A stretch of DNA of 64,000 nt from Dryococelus australis (GCA_029891345.1 CM056994.1:220638491-220702490); one strand, 5' to 3'. Positions 1 to 12,155 are shown, counted from the stretch's first letter. Program-made: numbers and translations. Notes: generated by a model from the sequence alone, not told the origin.

Positions 1-345
1 TCTAACACAGGTGCACCAACAAAAACTACAAGAATTTGCTCGACAGTATGGCGACTAGACTGCTGCTGATCGACGACGGGTAGCCTTCTCCGACGAGTCA
101 CGTTTTCAGCTGCACAGAACAGATAAGATGTCAGTGTGTCCGGTGGTGGGGGCAGTGTTATGGTCTGGGGAATGTTCTCGTGGTATTCTTTAGGTCCCAT
201 CATCTGTGTGGAAGGCCAACTCTTGATAAATTTGGTTATGAATCCATCAATCAGTGATCATCCAGCAAAATAATGCACTTGGCCACACGGACCAGAAGTT
301 TCTGTGTGTGGCTGAAAGAGCAAAGACTTCAAAGTTTGATTCTTT
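1..345 (+). pseudogene. Tc1/mariner transposase relic (3' part)
   Basis: This is the middle to late part of a Tc1-type DDE transposase, cut by the window edge. Around 83-130 the frame reads VAFSDESRFQLH, the family's first catalytic aspartate block. After a frame change the segment at 140-225 reads GGGGSVMVWGMFSW, a hallmark of Tc1 transposases. At about 262-290 the second catalytic block, usually QDNAxxH, reads QQNNALGH, so the aspartate codon has become asparagine. No final DPE/DLNP block follows. The frame changes and lost residue make it an inactive fossil. Family assignment is by motif recognition only. Confidence 0.8.
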
Positions 346-452
346 AAATAAATGTGAACTCTAAATTGCATATATGCAAAAAGAATACTACATACTGAAA
401 TACGGCCAAAAACCTAGCCAGTGGAAGAAAAATGAAAGTAGTCGAAGCCCTT

Positions 453-969
<517 letters not shown>

Positions 970-984
970 ACCCCCCTCCCTTCC

Positions 985-1784
985 GTGCAAGTTTTCCACA
1001 GATTTTCTTTTAAATACCATTCTCTTAACTAATATATAAAAAGTCTACTATCCTCTATGTTCTGCTTTGATAGAGACTGCAAAAAGTGGTTTTAAAAAGC
1101 TTCAGTAAACATAAACAAAGTAGTACGCAAGAATGATCAAACTAATCTAGGTCTCTAATCATTTTACAATTTCTAATAATTAAATACCCAAATTTAGAGG
1201 CAGTACTTCACAGGAATTAAATACTGTACAATGACAGTATTCTTTTACAGACTAGTGAAGTTTAAATTTCACATTTATTTTAAAGAATCAGTAACCGTTG
1301 CCCTTGCAAACCACACAACATGCAACATAAACCCAACATTAAATTAATAGTTGCGATCTCTAAATATTAACAGCCTTTAGAGTGCTTAAGCCTGCTGGCA
1401 GAATGAGAGGTGTAAAAGCGCTATGTCCAGGGATTTATTCAAATTTAGTTATTTTTGTGACCCTTCTGTGATCCCTATACACAAGAAACTTTTCCAATTA
1501 CTACTAATCATACAATTTTATTTCAATTATAAAAGCCACACACATCTTTACAAAATAATTTTAAATAATTTAGGTTATGGAAAATTAGATACTAGTAAGA
1601 AAGGGTACCTAATTTCGAAAATTCCTATCACCACACTGAAAGCATACAAGCTGAGACTGTTTACAATTGAATAAATGTTTTTTAAATATTTCATATACAA
1701 GAACTTTGGTAACATTTTATTTTTTGCACAACACTCCACAATAAAATGTGATTCATCTAAAAGTAATTATAAATATTCAATAAA
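985..1784. other. AT-rich DNA, nothing recognised
   Basis: No repeat or coding similarity was recognised. Short ORFs here have no motifs and look like chance frames in AT-rich DNA. Confidence 0.5.
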
Positions 1785-2160
1785 TTACAGGTGGTTGCAG
1801 TACAATTTAATTGTCCATATGACTACAAAACATTCTTGCTCATATGCATGATGTTTACTAATGTTCATCGGGGCAGTGCTTGCCCAGCCAACAATTTGTA
1901 AGTTTTCAATTTTACCTGTTTGAAAAAGCACAGCACCCATATAAATACCACTGAAACCTGTTTGTAAAAGCAATGGGTATGACAGGTCTAGCCTATGAAG
2001 TATCAGGGTGTCCAGAAGCTCTCCTTTATCCTCTGAAATGCCCCTTCATGTTCTTGCGTGTTCCAAAATGTCGCATCTTTTTAACAATTGATTTAGTAGA
2101 GCTGCTGTTTCAGGCTGCTTGGGAATGTATTCATGAAACCAAACACATGTCCAACAGAAC
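1785..2160 (-). pseudogene. Ty3/gypsy RT-connection and RNase H relic
   Basis: The minus strand carries the hinge between reverse transcriptase and RNase H of a Ty3/gypsy retrotransposon. From about 2130 down it resembles the family's short block before the RT end (FMNTFPSSLKQQL, then a LLKK-like block), followed by FERIK-like AFQRIKESF. Around 1973 down come LLLQTGFSG and MGAVLFQ, matching LQTDASxxGxGAVLxQ, then YEQECFVVIWTIK, matching EKECLAVVWAIK. The catalytic aspartate of TDAS is glycine and a frame change lies near 1990-2010. It is a short, dead fragment. Flanking RT palm and integrase were not found with confidence. Confidence 0.75.
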
Positions 2161-2469
2161 TACCAGAGCTGATTCTGGCTCGTCTGTCTCTTGATAACTT
2201 TGATGCACCACCTGGGTCTAGGTAAGTGCCAAGCCTCTCCTATCTGGGAGCCTGGAAGCTAGCTGTTCCATTAATGGGGTAAATTTAGCAACTGGGGCCC
2301 ACAAATGAAATCTCTAATGTGGCCTGGCATTTTACTGATGCAACTGTAGCTGGACTGACTGGTTCAAGGTAATGCTTAGGCAGGGTTTGTGGCAGTGGTG
2401 AAATAACTCTGGATACTACAGAACAGTCTGGCTGGAGTGGAACTCAAGCTGCTTGTCATCGGAAGAGCT

Positions 2470-2760
2470 TACTACATGCAGGTTGCAATGGTACTGCTGG
2501 ATCTTAAGCGTGCGGCCTCCTTTTGCAAGTGAGAATATATTCTTTGGCAGTAGGTTACCTGCTCCACAAATTGTTTAGCCTGAGCAGCAAGGTGGCCTAA
2601 ACTGTGTATAGGGAAAGAGCAGGCCTTCCAGAGAGCCAGAGCCTCTCTCCGGTACTGATGCCCAGGGATCAGTCCACTTCCCAATAGAGTGTTTCCTCCA
2701 CTTGACAATGGTGAGCCCCGCTCCCCGATTCAGTGATACCCAGAAAAGCAGCAGTATCAC
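2470..2760 (-). other. possible retroelement fragment (integrase zinc-finger-like)
   Basis: The minus-strand frame contains FVEQVTYCQRIYSHLQKEA, reminiscent of the integrase zinc-binding segment (CxxCQRxKSxxQKPAG) of Ty3/gypsy elements. It lies 5' of the RNase H relic on the same strand, the wrong order for one element. It would have to be a rearranged or separate insertion. The similarity is short and may be chance. Confidence 0.25.
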
Positions 2761-3084
2761 TAGTAGCCAGCAGAGGTCTGTGAATCAGCATTTTTGAAAC
2801 TGAATAAAATTTTGAATTAAATAATATATTATTCCTGAATTTAAAAAACTTCTTCTAATGGAATCACATATTTTTTTTACATTTGTTCATTTATGTTTTA
2901 TATTAAACTTTTACGTAGAGTCAAATAAATTTGAATTCTCAAATTATGTAATTGTCATTTAATATTTTATTTTTAACATATTTTTAACAAAAATAATTTA
3001 CATTTTATAGAATTTTCAAGAAGTTTATGTTGACAGAGGCTTTTAAAAATAACACCAAATAGTTTTACCATATATAATTGATTG
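2761..3084. other. AT-rich DNA, nothing recognised
   Basis: Strongly AT-rich with T and A runs. No repeat, ORF or RNA gene could be supported. Confidence 0.5.
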
Positions 3085-3324
3085 TATAGGCTATTCATGG
3101 TAAAGTGAGCACTTTTGAAACCCCTCTCATTTGGAATAATAGCCAACAAATATATTTTATTTTAGTCTTAGATGCTAACTTCCGAGTGCGGTGGAATATA
3201 CACAGTATGATTATTACTTACATAGCCATATTTATTTAGAAGCGTGGTTAAAGGATAAGAAATGGCTGAAAGGAAAATGTAACTAGGGTCTCAAAAGTGC
3301 TCACTTTACCACGAACAGCCTATA
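3085..3324. mobile_element. 240 bp MITE with 38 bp terminal inverted repeats
   Basis: The left end reads TATAGGCTATTCATGGTAAA and continues GTGAGCACTTTTGAAAC. The reverse complement of the right end (3287-3324) is TATAGGCTGTTCGTGGTAAA then GTGAGCACTTTTGAGACC, so about 34 of 38 positions match. TA at both tips suggests a Tc1/mariner-type target. There is no coding capacity. Closely similar terminal sequence recurs at 23.8 and 25.5 kb. Confidence 0.85.
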
Positions 3325-3329
3325 AGTGA

Positions 3330-3576
3330 AGTGAAGTGATTTGGGTGGCTCTTAAAAGCGAGGTCTTACGAGCATATGAGGGTGATTAATGTGAGTATGG
3401 AGCAGAGCCAGAATGAAAGGGTGGGGGAAACGGGACATCCCAAGAAAATCCACCAAACAGCAGCATCGTCCGGCACGATTCCCACATGCGAAAATCTGGT
3501 GACTCAGTTGGGAGATTGAACCTGGTTCGACTTGGTGGGAGCAAGCAGGCTAACTGCTCAGCCACCGCGGCCCCAA
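3330..3576 (-). mobile_element. tRNA-derived SINE
   Basis: Read on the minus strand from 3576, the head contains a box A-like TGGCTGAGCAGTTA (complement of 3551-3564) and a box B-like GGTTCAATCTCCC (complement of 3510-3522), about 30 bases apart, the layout of an internal Pol III promoter. A non-tRNA body follows to about 3330. A complete cloverleaf cannot be drawn, so this is a SINE head rather than a tRNA gene. Small ORFs across it are spurious. Confidence 0.7.
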
Positions 3577-4171
3577 TTGGATGCAAGCCAACACTGAATG
3601 CAAGCTAACCTTAAGGTTTTAAACCCTCTCAAAAAAATAAAATTACAAATAAGTAACGTATTTGTTTAAGATTTTGGGATTCACTCATTTCAGTAAATGT
3701 ATGGCAATTCGCCGCTACATGAATAAGATTCACGTTTTAGTTGAACTGTGAGCATTGCACATTATTTGAGGTTTATACTCTTGGTTACTTCAAGTGTTTT
3801 TAAATTAAATTTAATGTTCATTGAATTTTTTAGCACGTGTGCACTGGTAAAGTTGAACGGCCATTAAACAGCCCTTTTACATAAATTTTATGAATCTGTT
3901 GGGTTTTCCCCTTGTGTATAATGTGAATTAATCCTACTTGAGTTTTATTAAGTAACCAATAAAGTCATTCAGTCTAGTCTATGTAACTATAGCCTAATTT
4001 TGATATGTGCATATTTTGTATGAACAAAGTTCTTGAATATGTGGTATTGTGCAATTTATATTAAATAAAAGATGGTTTCCTGAATCTGACTCCCCTACTT
4101 ATTTGTGTAAGTCACAAATAAATTTTGCGCCACTCTGTCTATACTTGTCTTTTTTTGTTGCATGTATGTCA
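3577..4171. other. AT-rich DNA, nothing recognised
   Basis: Sequence between the SINE and the tandem array. No coding or repeat structure was seen. Confidence 0.5.
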
Positions 4172-5770
4172 TGTCGGAAGTTTAATTAGAATTAATTACA
4201 TCATTTTGATGATATAACTTATAAAACTGAAATAACTATGTGGTCACAATTTTTAAAATAAGTGTGTAGCATACCTAGAACATATCAGTAAACCTCACCT
4301 ACAGCAGCACTAGTTGTTTGCTATATTTGGCAGGAATCTGTCAATTGTTTCCTTAGGTATGACATAAGAATTTTATTTATTTGTGTAGCACTATCTTACA
4401 AAATGGAGGACAAAATTAAGTTGGAATTAATTACATGGTTTTGAAGATAGAGAAAACAGTGCTAAAATAGCTAGATGCCTGCCATTTTGAAAATAAATTT
4501 CTGACATACTTGAAACATATTTGTACATATCATCTGCCACAATACCACTTGTTTGCAAAATTTGGAAGGAATCTGCCAGTTGTTTCCCAAGATATTACAC
4601 AAAAATATTACTAATTCATGTAGCACTATCTTACAAAATGGCTAACAAAAGTGGGAAAAAAAGATGCTACTGAAGTAACTAATGAGCCTACATTCCTGAA
4701 CAAGGGTGCAATTCATTTTTGAATAATTTCTTAAAAGCCGAGTTAGTAGGTAGAAATTGTCATCCGGCTGAAAACAATATCATTAGAAATGAAAATAGAA
4801 ACATATGCAACAGTAGTGAGATAATTAAAAATACACACACGCCTTACCCTGGAATTGAGCACAGAAAACCTCGTACCTTAAGCTAAGTGTGCAGTAAACT
4901 ACATTATGAAGATCAGATTCGAGCATCAACTTCGAATTTAATTAGTCTAATGTTTCGAATGATAGGATTTACTATCCTAAACTATTTCCAGGTCCTTCAT
5001 TTTGAAAATAGGTGATTGAACCACTTAAAACATGTGAGTTTACATGGGCTACCATAGCGCTATTTGTTTGAAGAATTTGGTGAAAATCGGTTGACTGTCC
5101 TTGAGTTATGGCATATAGAACATCCACATATTTATGTGACCAACTTCATAAATGGAGGACAAAGATGTTATGTATTAGCACATTCGATGATTGCATACTA
5201 TCACTATACAAAGTTAGGCTATAGTCGATTATATAGTTTCGTAGATATAGCACACTAAGCTAAAATTATTTTATAGCTGCCATTCTGAAAATAAGCGTCT
5301 GTCACACAAAAAAATATACATATAGTTATATGCACTACCACAGTACGACTTTTTCCCGAATTTGATAAGAATGGGTTGATTGTTTCCTGAGATATGACAT
5401 CAAAACTTAATTTTTATTGTGGGTCTAACTTACAAAATGGCATAGAAGTGAGGCTCTGTATAGACAAATTTGATGGTTGTTATTAACACTGATAGCATAC
5501 AATGTTCGGTTGGAACTTGTTTCAGTAGTAAAATATACAGAGCTAAAATATTTATACAGCCACCATTTTAAAAATAAGTGCCCAACCTACTTAAAACATA
5601 GCAGTTTGCACCACCTGCTGCAGTGTAAATTGTTTGCCAAGTTTGATGGGCAAAATATGCTTCGTGTAGATACAGTTGGTAGTTATAATATCTACAGTCA
5701 GCATAAAAAGATAAGTTGGAATTAATTACATGGTCTCAGCGATATAGCATTCTAAACTAAAATAAATATA
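4172..5770 (+). repeat. tandem array, left part (units about 215-290 bp)
   Basis: Degenerate head-to-tail units share the phrases GAATTAATTACATGG, CTAAAATAACTATGTGG, CCATTTTGAAAATAAGTG, then a TTTGCCAAATTTGG-like and a CAATTGTTTCCNGAGATATG-like segment, and CTTACAAAATGG. The CATTTTGAAAATA anchor recurs near 4247, 4483, 4999, 5281 and 5562, with a decayed unit near 4710. No real gene is contained. The array stops exactly at 5770, where a foreign element begins, and resumes at 12156. Confidence 0.85.
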
Positions 5771-6542
5771 CAGCAGAAGCCCAGAATACAGCAGCCCATT
5801 ATACCGCGGATTAGGTTATAATGCGGGGCAATTTATGTCCCCCAGCATGAATAAATAAATAAGTGGAAAGTGTGCAGTTAGGTAGGCGTGTTGTCTGTTG
5901 GCGGGTGGTCGTGAGTCGGGGACGTTGATGGCTGAGAGGGAGGGAGCACACACGCGCTTTCTCCCTCCTTTCAGTCCAGAAATCTATTTTACTGATTCAT
6001 TACAGCCAATATTGTATGATTTTCTGTAAGTCATAGAGTAACGATATAGCTAGAGTGGACTTCCCCAAGGTTAATTTTCTGACCGCTCCAGCAGGTAAGA
6101 ATCTGTAATTCGAGGGATGAACACCACGTCGCACTAGTCCATTTTCGTGGCGTGTGCGTGGGGAATGTTTGCGTCGTTGCCACAGTGACATCTACCCTAT
6201 CTCTCACTTATACTCCATCTATGTCACCTCCAGTCCCAACTCCGCAACCGCATCACGTGTTCTGAATGTTTGCTATATCCACAAGCTGAGACAGACAAGA
6301 TGGCGGACACCTGAGTTCCTAACTCAATTCGTATATGTCCGTTTATGAAAATATTACAAGTTCTGTAAAACACATGTATGAACAAAATGAAACGTAATGA
6401 CACATAAGTAATGGGAAACATTGCATATTGCTCACACGGTTATAATAACAGAATAAACACCAATACATAAAATACACGATAACTGGATTTATGTTCTATA
6501 CATATATACCTTATCACACGTTTGTACTGTAAGTGGTTTGTA

Positions 6543-6612
6543 AAGCTTAGTGGGTTAGTGCACAGGTCTGCGCCACATAATTGTAGGTTTTAGAGTTCAA
6601 ATCTTCAACGGG
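6543..6612 (+). repeat. tRNA-like SINE head
   Basis: Box A-like AGCTTAGTGGGTTA at 6544-6557 and box B-like GAGTTCAAATCTTC at 6593-6606 have tRNA-like spacing. The flanks do not pair as an acceptor stem, so it is not a functional tRNA gene. The end of the SINE body is not defined. Confidence 0.5.
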
Positions 6613-8534
6613 TAACAAATTTTTTATGTGACACATTATGGCTGTTTATAACTTATTTTATTGTTACAAAATGTTTATTTCCAGAATATCTTTGTCTAAA
6701 AGTAACAATATGCAAGTACCAGTACAGTATGATCGACGAGCAATGGTTGTTTGCTAATCACATTGATTGGTTTCTAAAGTAGAGAATTTGAGCTGTATAG
6801 CACGAGTAATGTTAACATGTACACATGAAAGCCGTAAGTTTAATAGTGTAACAGTTCTGTCTTCTTTTGGCCGTATATCCATAAAAGTGTGTTTAATTAT
6901 GGAGAGCACAAGATTGATTATGATGCTCATTAAAGATACACATTTCAAATGAAAATAAAATTTGAAACCAAAATTACAAGTTTTATTTTATTTTAATTCA
7001 AGGTATATGTGATCTTCCTTGAACATGAAGAATGTTTATAGCATTTTGTGGTTACATATCTGTACACGAAACCATTGATTATAAATAATTATATTACTAT
7101 ACATTTGTAATAATACCGGTTTGTATTTTGTTCAAAAATGGAAATATGAAATCTCTCCCCCGCCCGAATACATTTTTAGCTATGCCGATGTTTTAATGAC
7201 TGGCATAAATGTCCGTCGTACATACATGTGAATACAGTACCTTGTTTTCAATACATAAGCAGTGCCGTTACTCATATCATTTTCCATACATTAAGAGTAC
7301 TCATACGTTAAAACCTAAACCAATGCAGTTTTCAGCGGAAAAAAGAAACAATTGTACATTGTGGATACATCAGAAAGCGCCTAAAAATAAAATTTGGTTG
7401 CATTTTTACCCCTGTCCCCTGCAAGTTGTTTTGCCTGCCATTTACAAGTTTCTATTAGCACTTTAGGTAATGTGTGAGTATGAACGGATGCGTTCTTTCT
7501 TCCCTTATACTATAGAAACTTGTATGCATTTTGCTGTGCCCATGAGTATAACAGAAAGCAGCAGAAATTGGGTATCGTGTAGGGCCGTCTTAAACGACTC
7601 ACGCCTCTCGCAGAATTTACGCACCAGAAACTTCTTAAATCCTTTTTAAACACTGGAAGAAAAAAGTTTTGAAAATATTATACACTACATACTGTTAGTA
7701 TTACACTACCATATTACAATTAACATTGTTAAGTGGTAGGGGAATGATAGTAAGAAGGAGAAAATACCCACAATAAACTAATCAAATCTACACTTGCTGT
7801 ATGAATTAACACAGCTTGTTATGAACATGATTGTACATGTTATAAAATATATTTTGTTAGTATAGTATAATCTTGCAAACATAATGAATGGTTGTCAGTG
7901 AAAAAAGTATTTATTCATTCAACACAACATGGGGCACACAGAACAGAACTAATTTTAGGAAAAGTAAATATTAATTATGTAAATAAGCCACAAAGTTAAC
8001 ACACAAGAATGCCCTGCTGTAACAAATCATTCCTGTTTTTACATAGTGTTCGTAAATTACTGTCATCCATTTGTAGGCTAGGAGATAACAAACATTCCAG
8101 GATACATGGAAAACTTTTGACACAGTCAAGATATTTAATAATATTTCTGTTTTTCTTGGTAACAACTCTACACTATGAACAGCAAAATGTATTGATTCAA
8201 CTGCGTTTAAACATACCTGCACACCATATTGCAGCGCAAACTGCGACATCTGAAGTAAAGCTGGGTTTACAATACAAATATTTAAGCATTATATTATGTG
8301 TTAAGATGTGTGCAGAAGAAACGAATGTGTGTTCTCTTATGATTTGGTTCCCCATGGAACGACCATGTGCGTTGGTGGGATTTCCTTATGCATTGAAAGA
8401 AATAATTGTATTTTACATATTTAGAAAAAAAATTGAGACTAAAACCCATCAGTACAGAGAAGTCGGTGTTGTTGGCGGGAAACTGTTATTTACGGTAACG
8501 CAAGTATAAAACAATGTGACAAAGAGAGTGAGAA
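6613..8534. other. interior of the 6.4 kb insert, no identified gene
   Basis: The longest open frames here (8009-8509 plus, 166 codons; 7971-8249 minus, 92 codons) overlap on opposite strands. Neither shows a motif I recognise. On the minus strand GTGCAG|GTATGT at about 8209-8220 looks like a splice donor, so an exon cannot be excluded. Nothing else was found. Confidence 0.35.
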
Positions 8535-8582
8535 GGGGGGGGGGGGGGGGGGGGGGTGTTTGTGTGTGTGTGTGTGTGTGTG
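8535..8582 (+). repeat. G22 run followed by (GT)n
   Basis: Twenty-two consecutive G residues (8535-8556) lead into a TG dinucleotide run ending near 8582. It is a candidate quadruplex and a likely assembly weak point. Confidence 0.9.
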
Positions 8583-8857
8583 CGCACATATTGGCGATTG
8601 TATTTGTTCACAAATAATAAGAGTCTCTGATAGCAAATATTGGCTTTAAAGTATGATCTGCTTCAATATGGTTCTTTTTTACAAGGTTATGTTAGGAACA
8701 AAAGTAAACATGACAGACTTGCTGCCTGTTTCCATTTGCTGGAATTAAGAATTAAAACATTAATGGAAAACTGCAAATACAGAATACGTGTTTTTGTATG
8801 CTAGATAAGCATCTACTGCATAATTCTAAATGCATTAGTTTTAGTATTACAAATTTA

Positions 8858-9396
8858 GGCCATATCCGAAATGGCAGATTGTGTTGACAAACTGATCACG
8901 TGACCCAATTTTGTATACAAACATTATGACGTATTTGGTAAATTGATATTTCATATCTTGTGTATAACAGATGTTAGCAAACATACAAAATGACAAAATC
9001 AGCGCCATGAAGGTTTTTACATTTAAAACACATATGCAAATGCGTACTTAAAACGTCTTTTAAAACAAACAACTGTTCATAAATACACTAGACATGTTTT
9101 TTAAAGCAAGTAAGTGTTGAGCTTTGTTAATATAATTCACAATACATGTTTTATTTTAAGTTGTTATTGGATATTATATTATTTTCTTGTTTATTAACAT
9201 ATTCGCAGCATTCCAGTGATGATTATAGAAATATTACGTCCATTTTAAGCATTTCATTTATATAAAACAAATTTTCACTGTTACTGTAAGACTGTGTTGC
9301 CGGGAGTGCTAAACAAGTGATTGTCGACAACGTCTGGATTGATACCTACGAAATGACAAATTACAAAATAATGAACGTGTCCTTTTGGACACGGCC
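8858..9396. mobile_element. 539 bp Harbinger-like MITE
   Basis: The left end starts GGCCATATCCGAAATGGCAG. The reverse complement of the right end starts GGCCGTGTCCAAAAGGACAC. About 16 of the first 24 positions match. Both ends are flanked by TTA (8855-8857 and 9397-9399), the 3 bp TWA duplication expected for PIF/Harbinger. No ORF of interest is inside. Confidence 0.6.
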
Positions 9397-10619
9397 TTAG
9401 CTTGACTATTAGTGATTGGCACTGAGTTACTGCATTCAACCTATGTTTAGTGTAGAAATAGTTATATTTTGTAATGTACCTAGTCTGAAGTAGAATATTG
9501 TGACTCTCTTTGTCTAGTTTTCATGCATTCGTTAGAGTTAACATTACTAATAAACACTTCAATGTCAACGTTTTCCCATTGTTATGACTCCGAGGTTTCA
9601 GTGTAGAATATAAAATGGTGTGCTGTGTTACACTTGTATAAATGTAAACATATACAGCTGCCAACTTTTCAGACAATGTATACTAATGCACATCATTATT
9701 GTGAACTTGGATCTTACAGAGACAACAGTTGTACTGTCGCTTTAAAACAAACATCTGTTTAGAGTTGAGCCTTAAATATGAACATTAATGTCCTTTTCCG
9801 CAGTTTTTCTGCTTAATGAGGTAAATAAAACCAATAGTATTTGATATCACTGCAAATTTCTTCTAACACATAATTCTACGACATAAACGAAACACATGCC
9901 ATGGTTGCCACTAGTAAATCATTAGTTGGGTATTCACAGCTGCAATGATTGCTGGTAACTCGCGTGTGACAGGCTCGCCTTTGACAGAACTTGAACGAAC
10001 ATGTGGGTGAGCTGAGGCCAGGGTTACAACATACTTTTGCCGGCTGCGGAACCAGCAACAGCACGCGGATGACGTCATTGAGAACATTAGTGCTCCTCTC
10101 GATCATTAGCGGAATTGACACATAAAACTTGTCAGACTTTTTCCTATCAGATGGCCACTCTAGTGTATATCTTTACTCAATGGTTTCGTTGGCGTGGTGC
10201 AATGTATTTGACGGAAGAATTCCTAGTGGTCCTCTTTTTACGTGACTCTATTATACCTGTTCTGCTGTTTGGTTGTAAACAGGCTCTAAAATGTTACTGT
10301 ACCCTCCTTTCCATCTTATCTGGATGTTGGATCAGTGTGGGGGGATGACATGGCTACATTCCAAGCCGTTATATCATACATACTTACAAGTGTCCTGCTG
10401 TTACACATTTACTGGCACTTACACAAGTTAACAGAAATATGTGTTGTATGGCGTAACACATTTAAGCAATTATAATTATTCAATGCCACAATGTTTAGCT
10501 AAAGTAAGTTAAAATATGCTAGAATACTGTCGTAAAAGGGATCCCAACTTCTGTGGCACATTCAGTATAAAACTGGCTGGCAATGAGAGGGGTTCTAGGT
10601 TCAGATTCTGGGTAAGGTA
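9397..10619. other. interior of the 6.4 kb insert, nothing recognised
   Basis: No motif-bearing ORF. A GGTTCAGATTCTGGG segment near 10589 resembles a tRNA box B but has no convincing box A partner. Confidence 0.4.
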
Positions 10620-11475
10620 GGGAAGGGACTGGGTCATTTACACGCTTATAATTAATCACCTATGGGGTATAGCGCTCTACGTGATCATTAAAATAATAAT
10701 GTAGACACTTTAATTATAATGTGTATATAGCAGCTATAACAGTAGGTCTTCCCATTTCGAAAAAAAAAAAATCCCTAAATTTGAGGTGAGCCTCAAGATT
10801 TGTGCTTCTAAGTCATTTACAGGCCTATAATTAATCTCCTACAGGGTATAGATCTACATAATCATTATAATTATGATGTAGATACTTTGATAAAAAAATG
10901 TAGGTATATAGTGGCTATTCAGTACGTCTTCCCATTAAAAAAAAAATTCCTGAATTTGAGGTGCACCTCAAAATCGTGTTTCTAAGTCATTTACAGGCCT
11001 ATAATTAATATCCTACAGTGTATAACTCTACGTAATCATTTTGATTATGATGGAGACACTTTGGTTATAATGTGTATATAGCGGCTATTCATCATTTCTT
11101 CCCATTTTAGAAAAAAAAAATTCCTAAATTTGAGGCGGGCCTCAAAATTCATGCTTCTAAGTCATTTACACACCTATATTTAATCTCCTACGGGGTATAG
11201 ATCTACATAATCAATATAATTATGATGTAGACACTTTGATTAAAATGTGTAGGTATATAGCAGCTATTCAGTACATCTTCCCATAAAAAAAAAAAAAAAT
11301 CCTGAATTTGAGGCGCGCCTCAAAATTCGTGTTTTTAAGTCATTTACAGGCCTATAATTATTCTCCTAGGGAATATAGCCCCACGTAATCATTATAATCA
11401 TGATGTAGATACTTTGATTATAATATATATATCCTGGCTATACAGTATGTCTTCCCATTTTCGAAAAAAAATCCA
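10620..11475 (+). repeat. five tandem 175-180 bp units with a palindromic core
   Basis: Units share GTCATTTACAGGCCTATAAT, a CTACATAATCAT/ATTATGATGTAG imperfect palindrome, GTATATAGCGGCTATTC, and CTTCCCATT followed by an A-run. CTTCCC recurs at 10748, 10928, 11098, 11277 and 11451, giving periods of 180, 170, 179 and 174. Between units sits a GAGG-xxxx-CCTC palindrome, perfect in two units. It lies about 0.7 kb inside the right end of the 6.4 kb insert. No gene. Confidence 0.9.
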
Positions 11476-12155
11476 AGCCGACGAGAGCTGTTGTGGACAA
11501 GGTTCAATGCAGAAAAGCAGCCTTTCTTTGCGTGCCACAAATAATTCACCTTTTTTTGTTTTAGTTTTCCTTTGTAAAATGCAAATCATACGAGCACGTG
11601 ACATGTTTCGCAACACAAGAGGCACTGATACATCCCATCTGCAGTGCAAGCATGCTTCAACCTCTGTTTAGTTTTATTTGGACGTGAGTTTCGTTTCTCA
11701 TTCTCACTTCCTCCTAACCAGGCCCAGCAGGAGCAGGGGGTGAACCCCCTTCTTCAACCCGCGTGACAAACAACTTGCAGCGAACACCGCCCTTGGTGGA
11801 ATAAGTACATCCTTTGCCTGGAAACTGAGGTATTTTTTAGTTATTCTTGCTTGAATGCATGTGACCCTTCATCACGGCACATTTCTCTTCTGTTTCCCTC
11901 CCTTGGATGCTGTCAAGTCCAGTGATGCAGATTAAAAAAAAAAAAAATTTGATAGCAAGGAGCTAAACATTTCACGAGTTACGGTGGTAAATAATAACAC
12001 TTACCCCATGTTTAACAGATACATTCCATGCCCCATTAGAACACTGGCTTGTTTTTTGCTACTGTACTCTGTCACTCCTGGAATAGCACGGAAAGCTATA
12101 ACGCAGGTCTGAGTTATGTCCCCAAAAACAGCCGCCTTATATCTGGCTTTTACTG
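11476..12155. other. right end of the 6.4 kb insert
   Basis: No identified gene. The small ORFs at 11398-11671 overlap on opposite strands and carry no motif. The last 30 bases form the terminal inverted repeat of the insert. Confidence 0.5.

Larger units (their letters stand above)
5771..12155. mobile_element. 6.4 kb TA-flanked element with pogo/Tigger-like ends
   Basis: Left end: CAGCAGAAGCCCAGAATACA. Reverse complement of the right end: CAGTAAAAGCCAGATATAAG. The similarity runs about 28 bases, and CAG...CTG tips with a flanking TA on each side (5769-5770, 12156-12157) are typical of the Tc1/mariner/pogo group. Removing the insert plus one TA restores a continuous unit of the surrounding tandem array. 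The interior has no recognisable transposase. It holds a SINE head, a Harbinger-like MITE, a G/GT run and a five-copy palindromic tandem repeat, so it is probably non-autonomous and grown by nested insertions. Confidence 0.75.

Noticed and set aside
3386..3586. Minus-strand 66-codon ORF
   Set aside because: It is the tRNA-derived SINE read as protein.
6543..6612. A functional tRNA gene
   Set aside because: Box A and B are present but the ends do not pair as an acceptor stem and box B deviates; more likely a SINE head.
8535..8582. CRISPR-like or telomeric array
   Set aside because: A plain homopolymer and dinucleotide run; no spaced direct repeats anywhere in the window support CRISPR.
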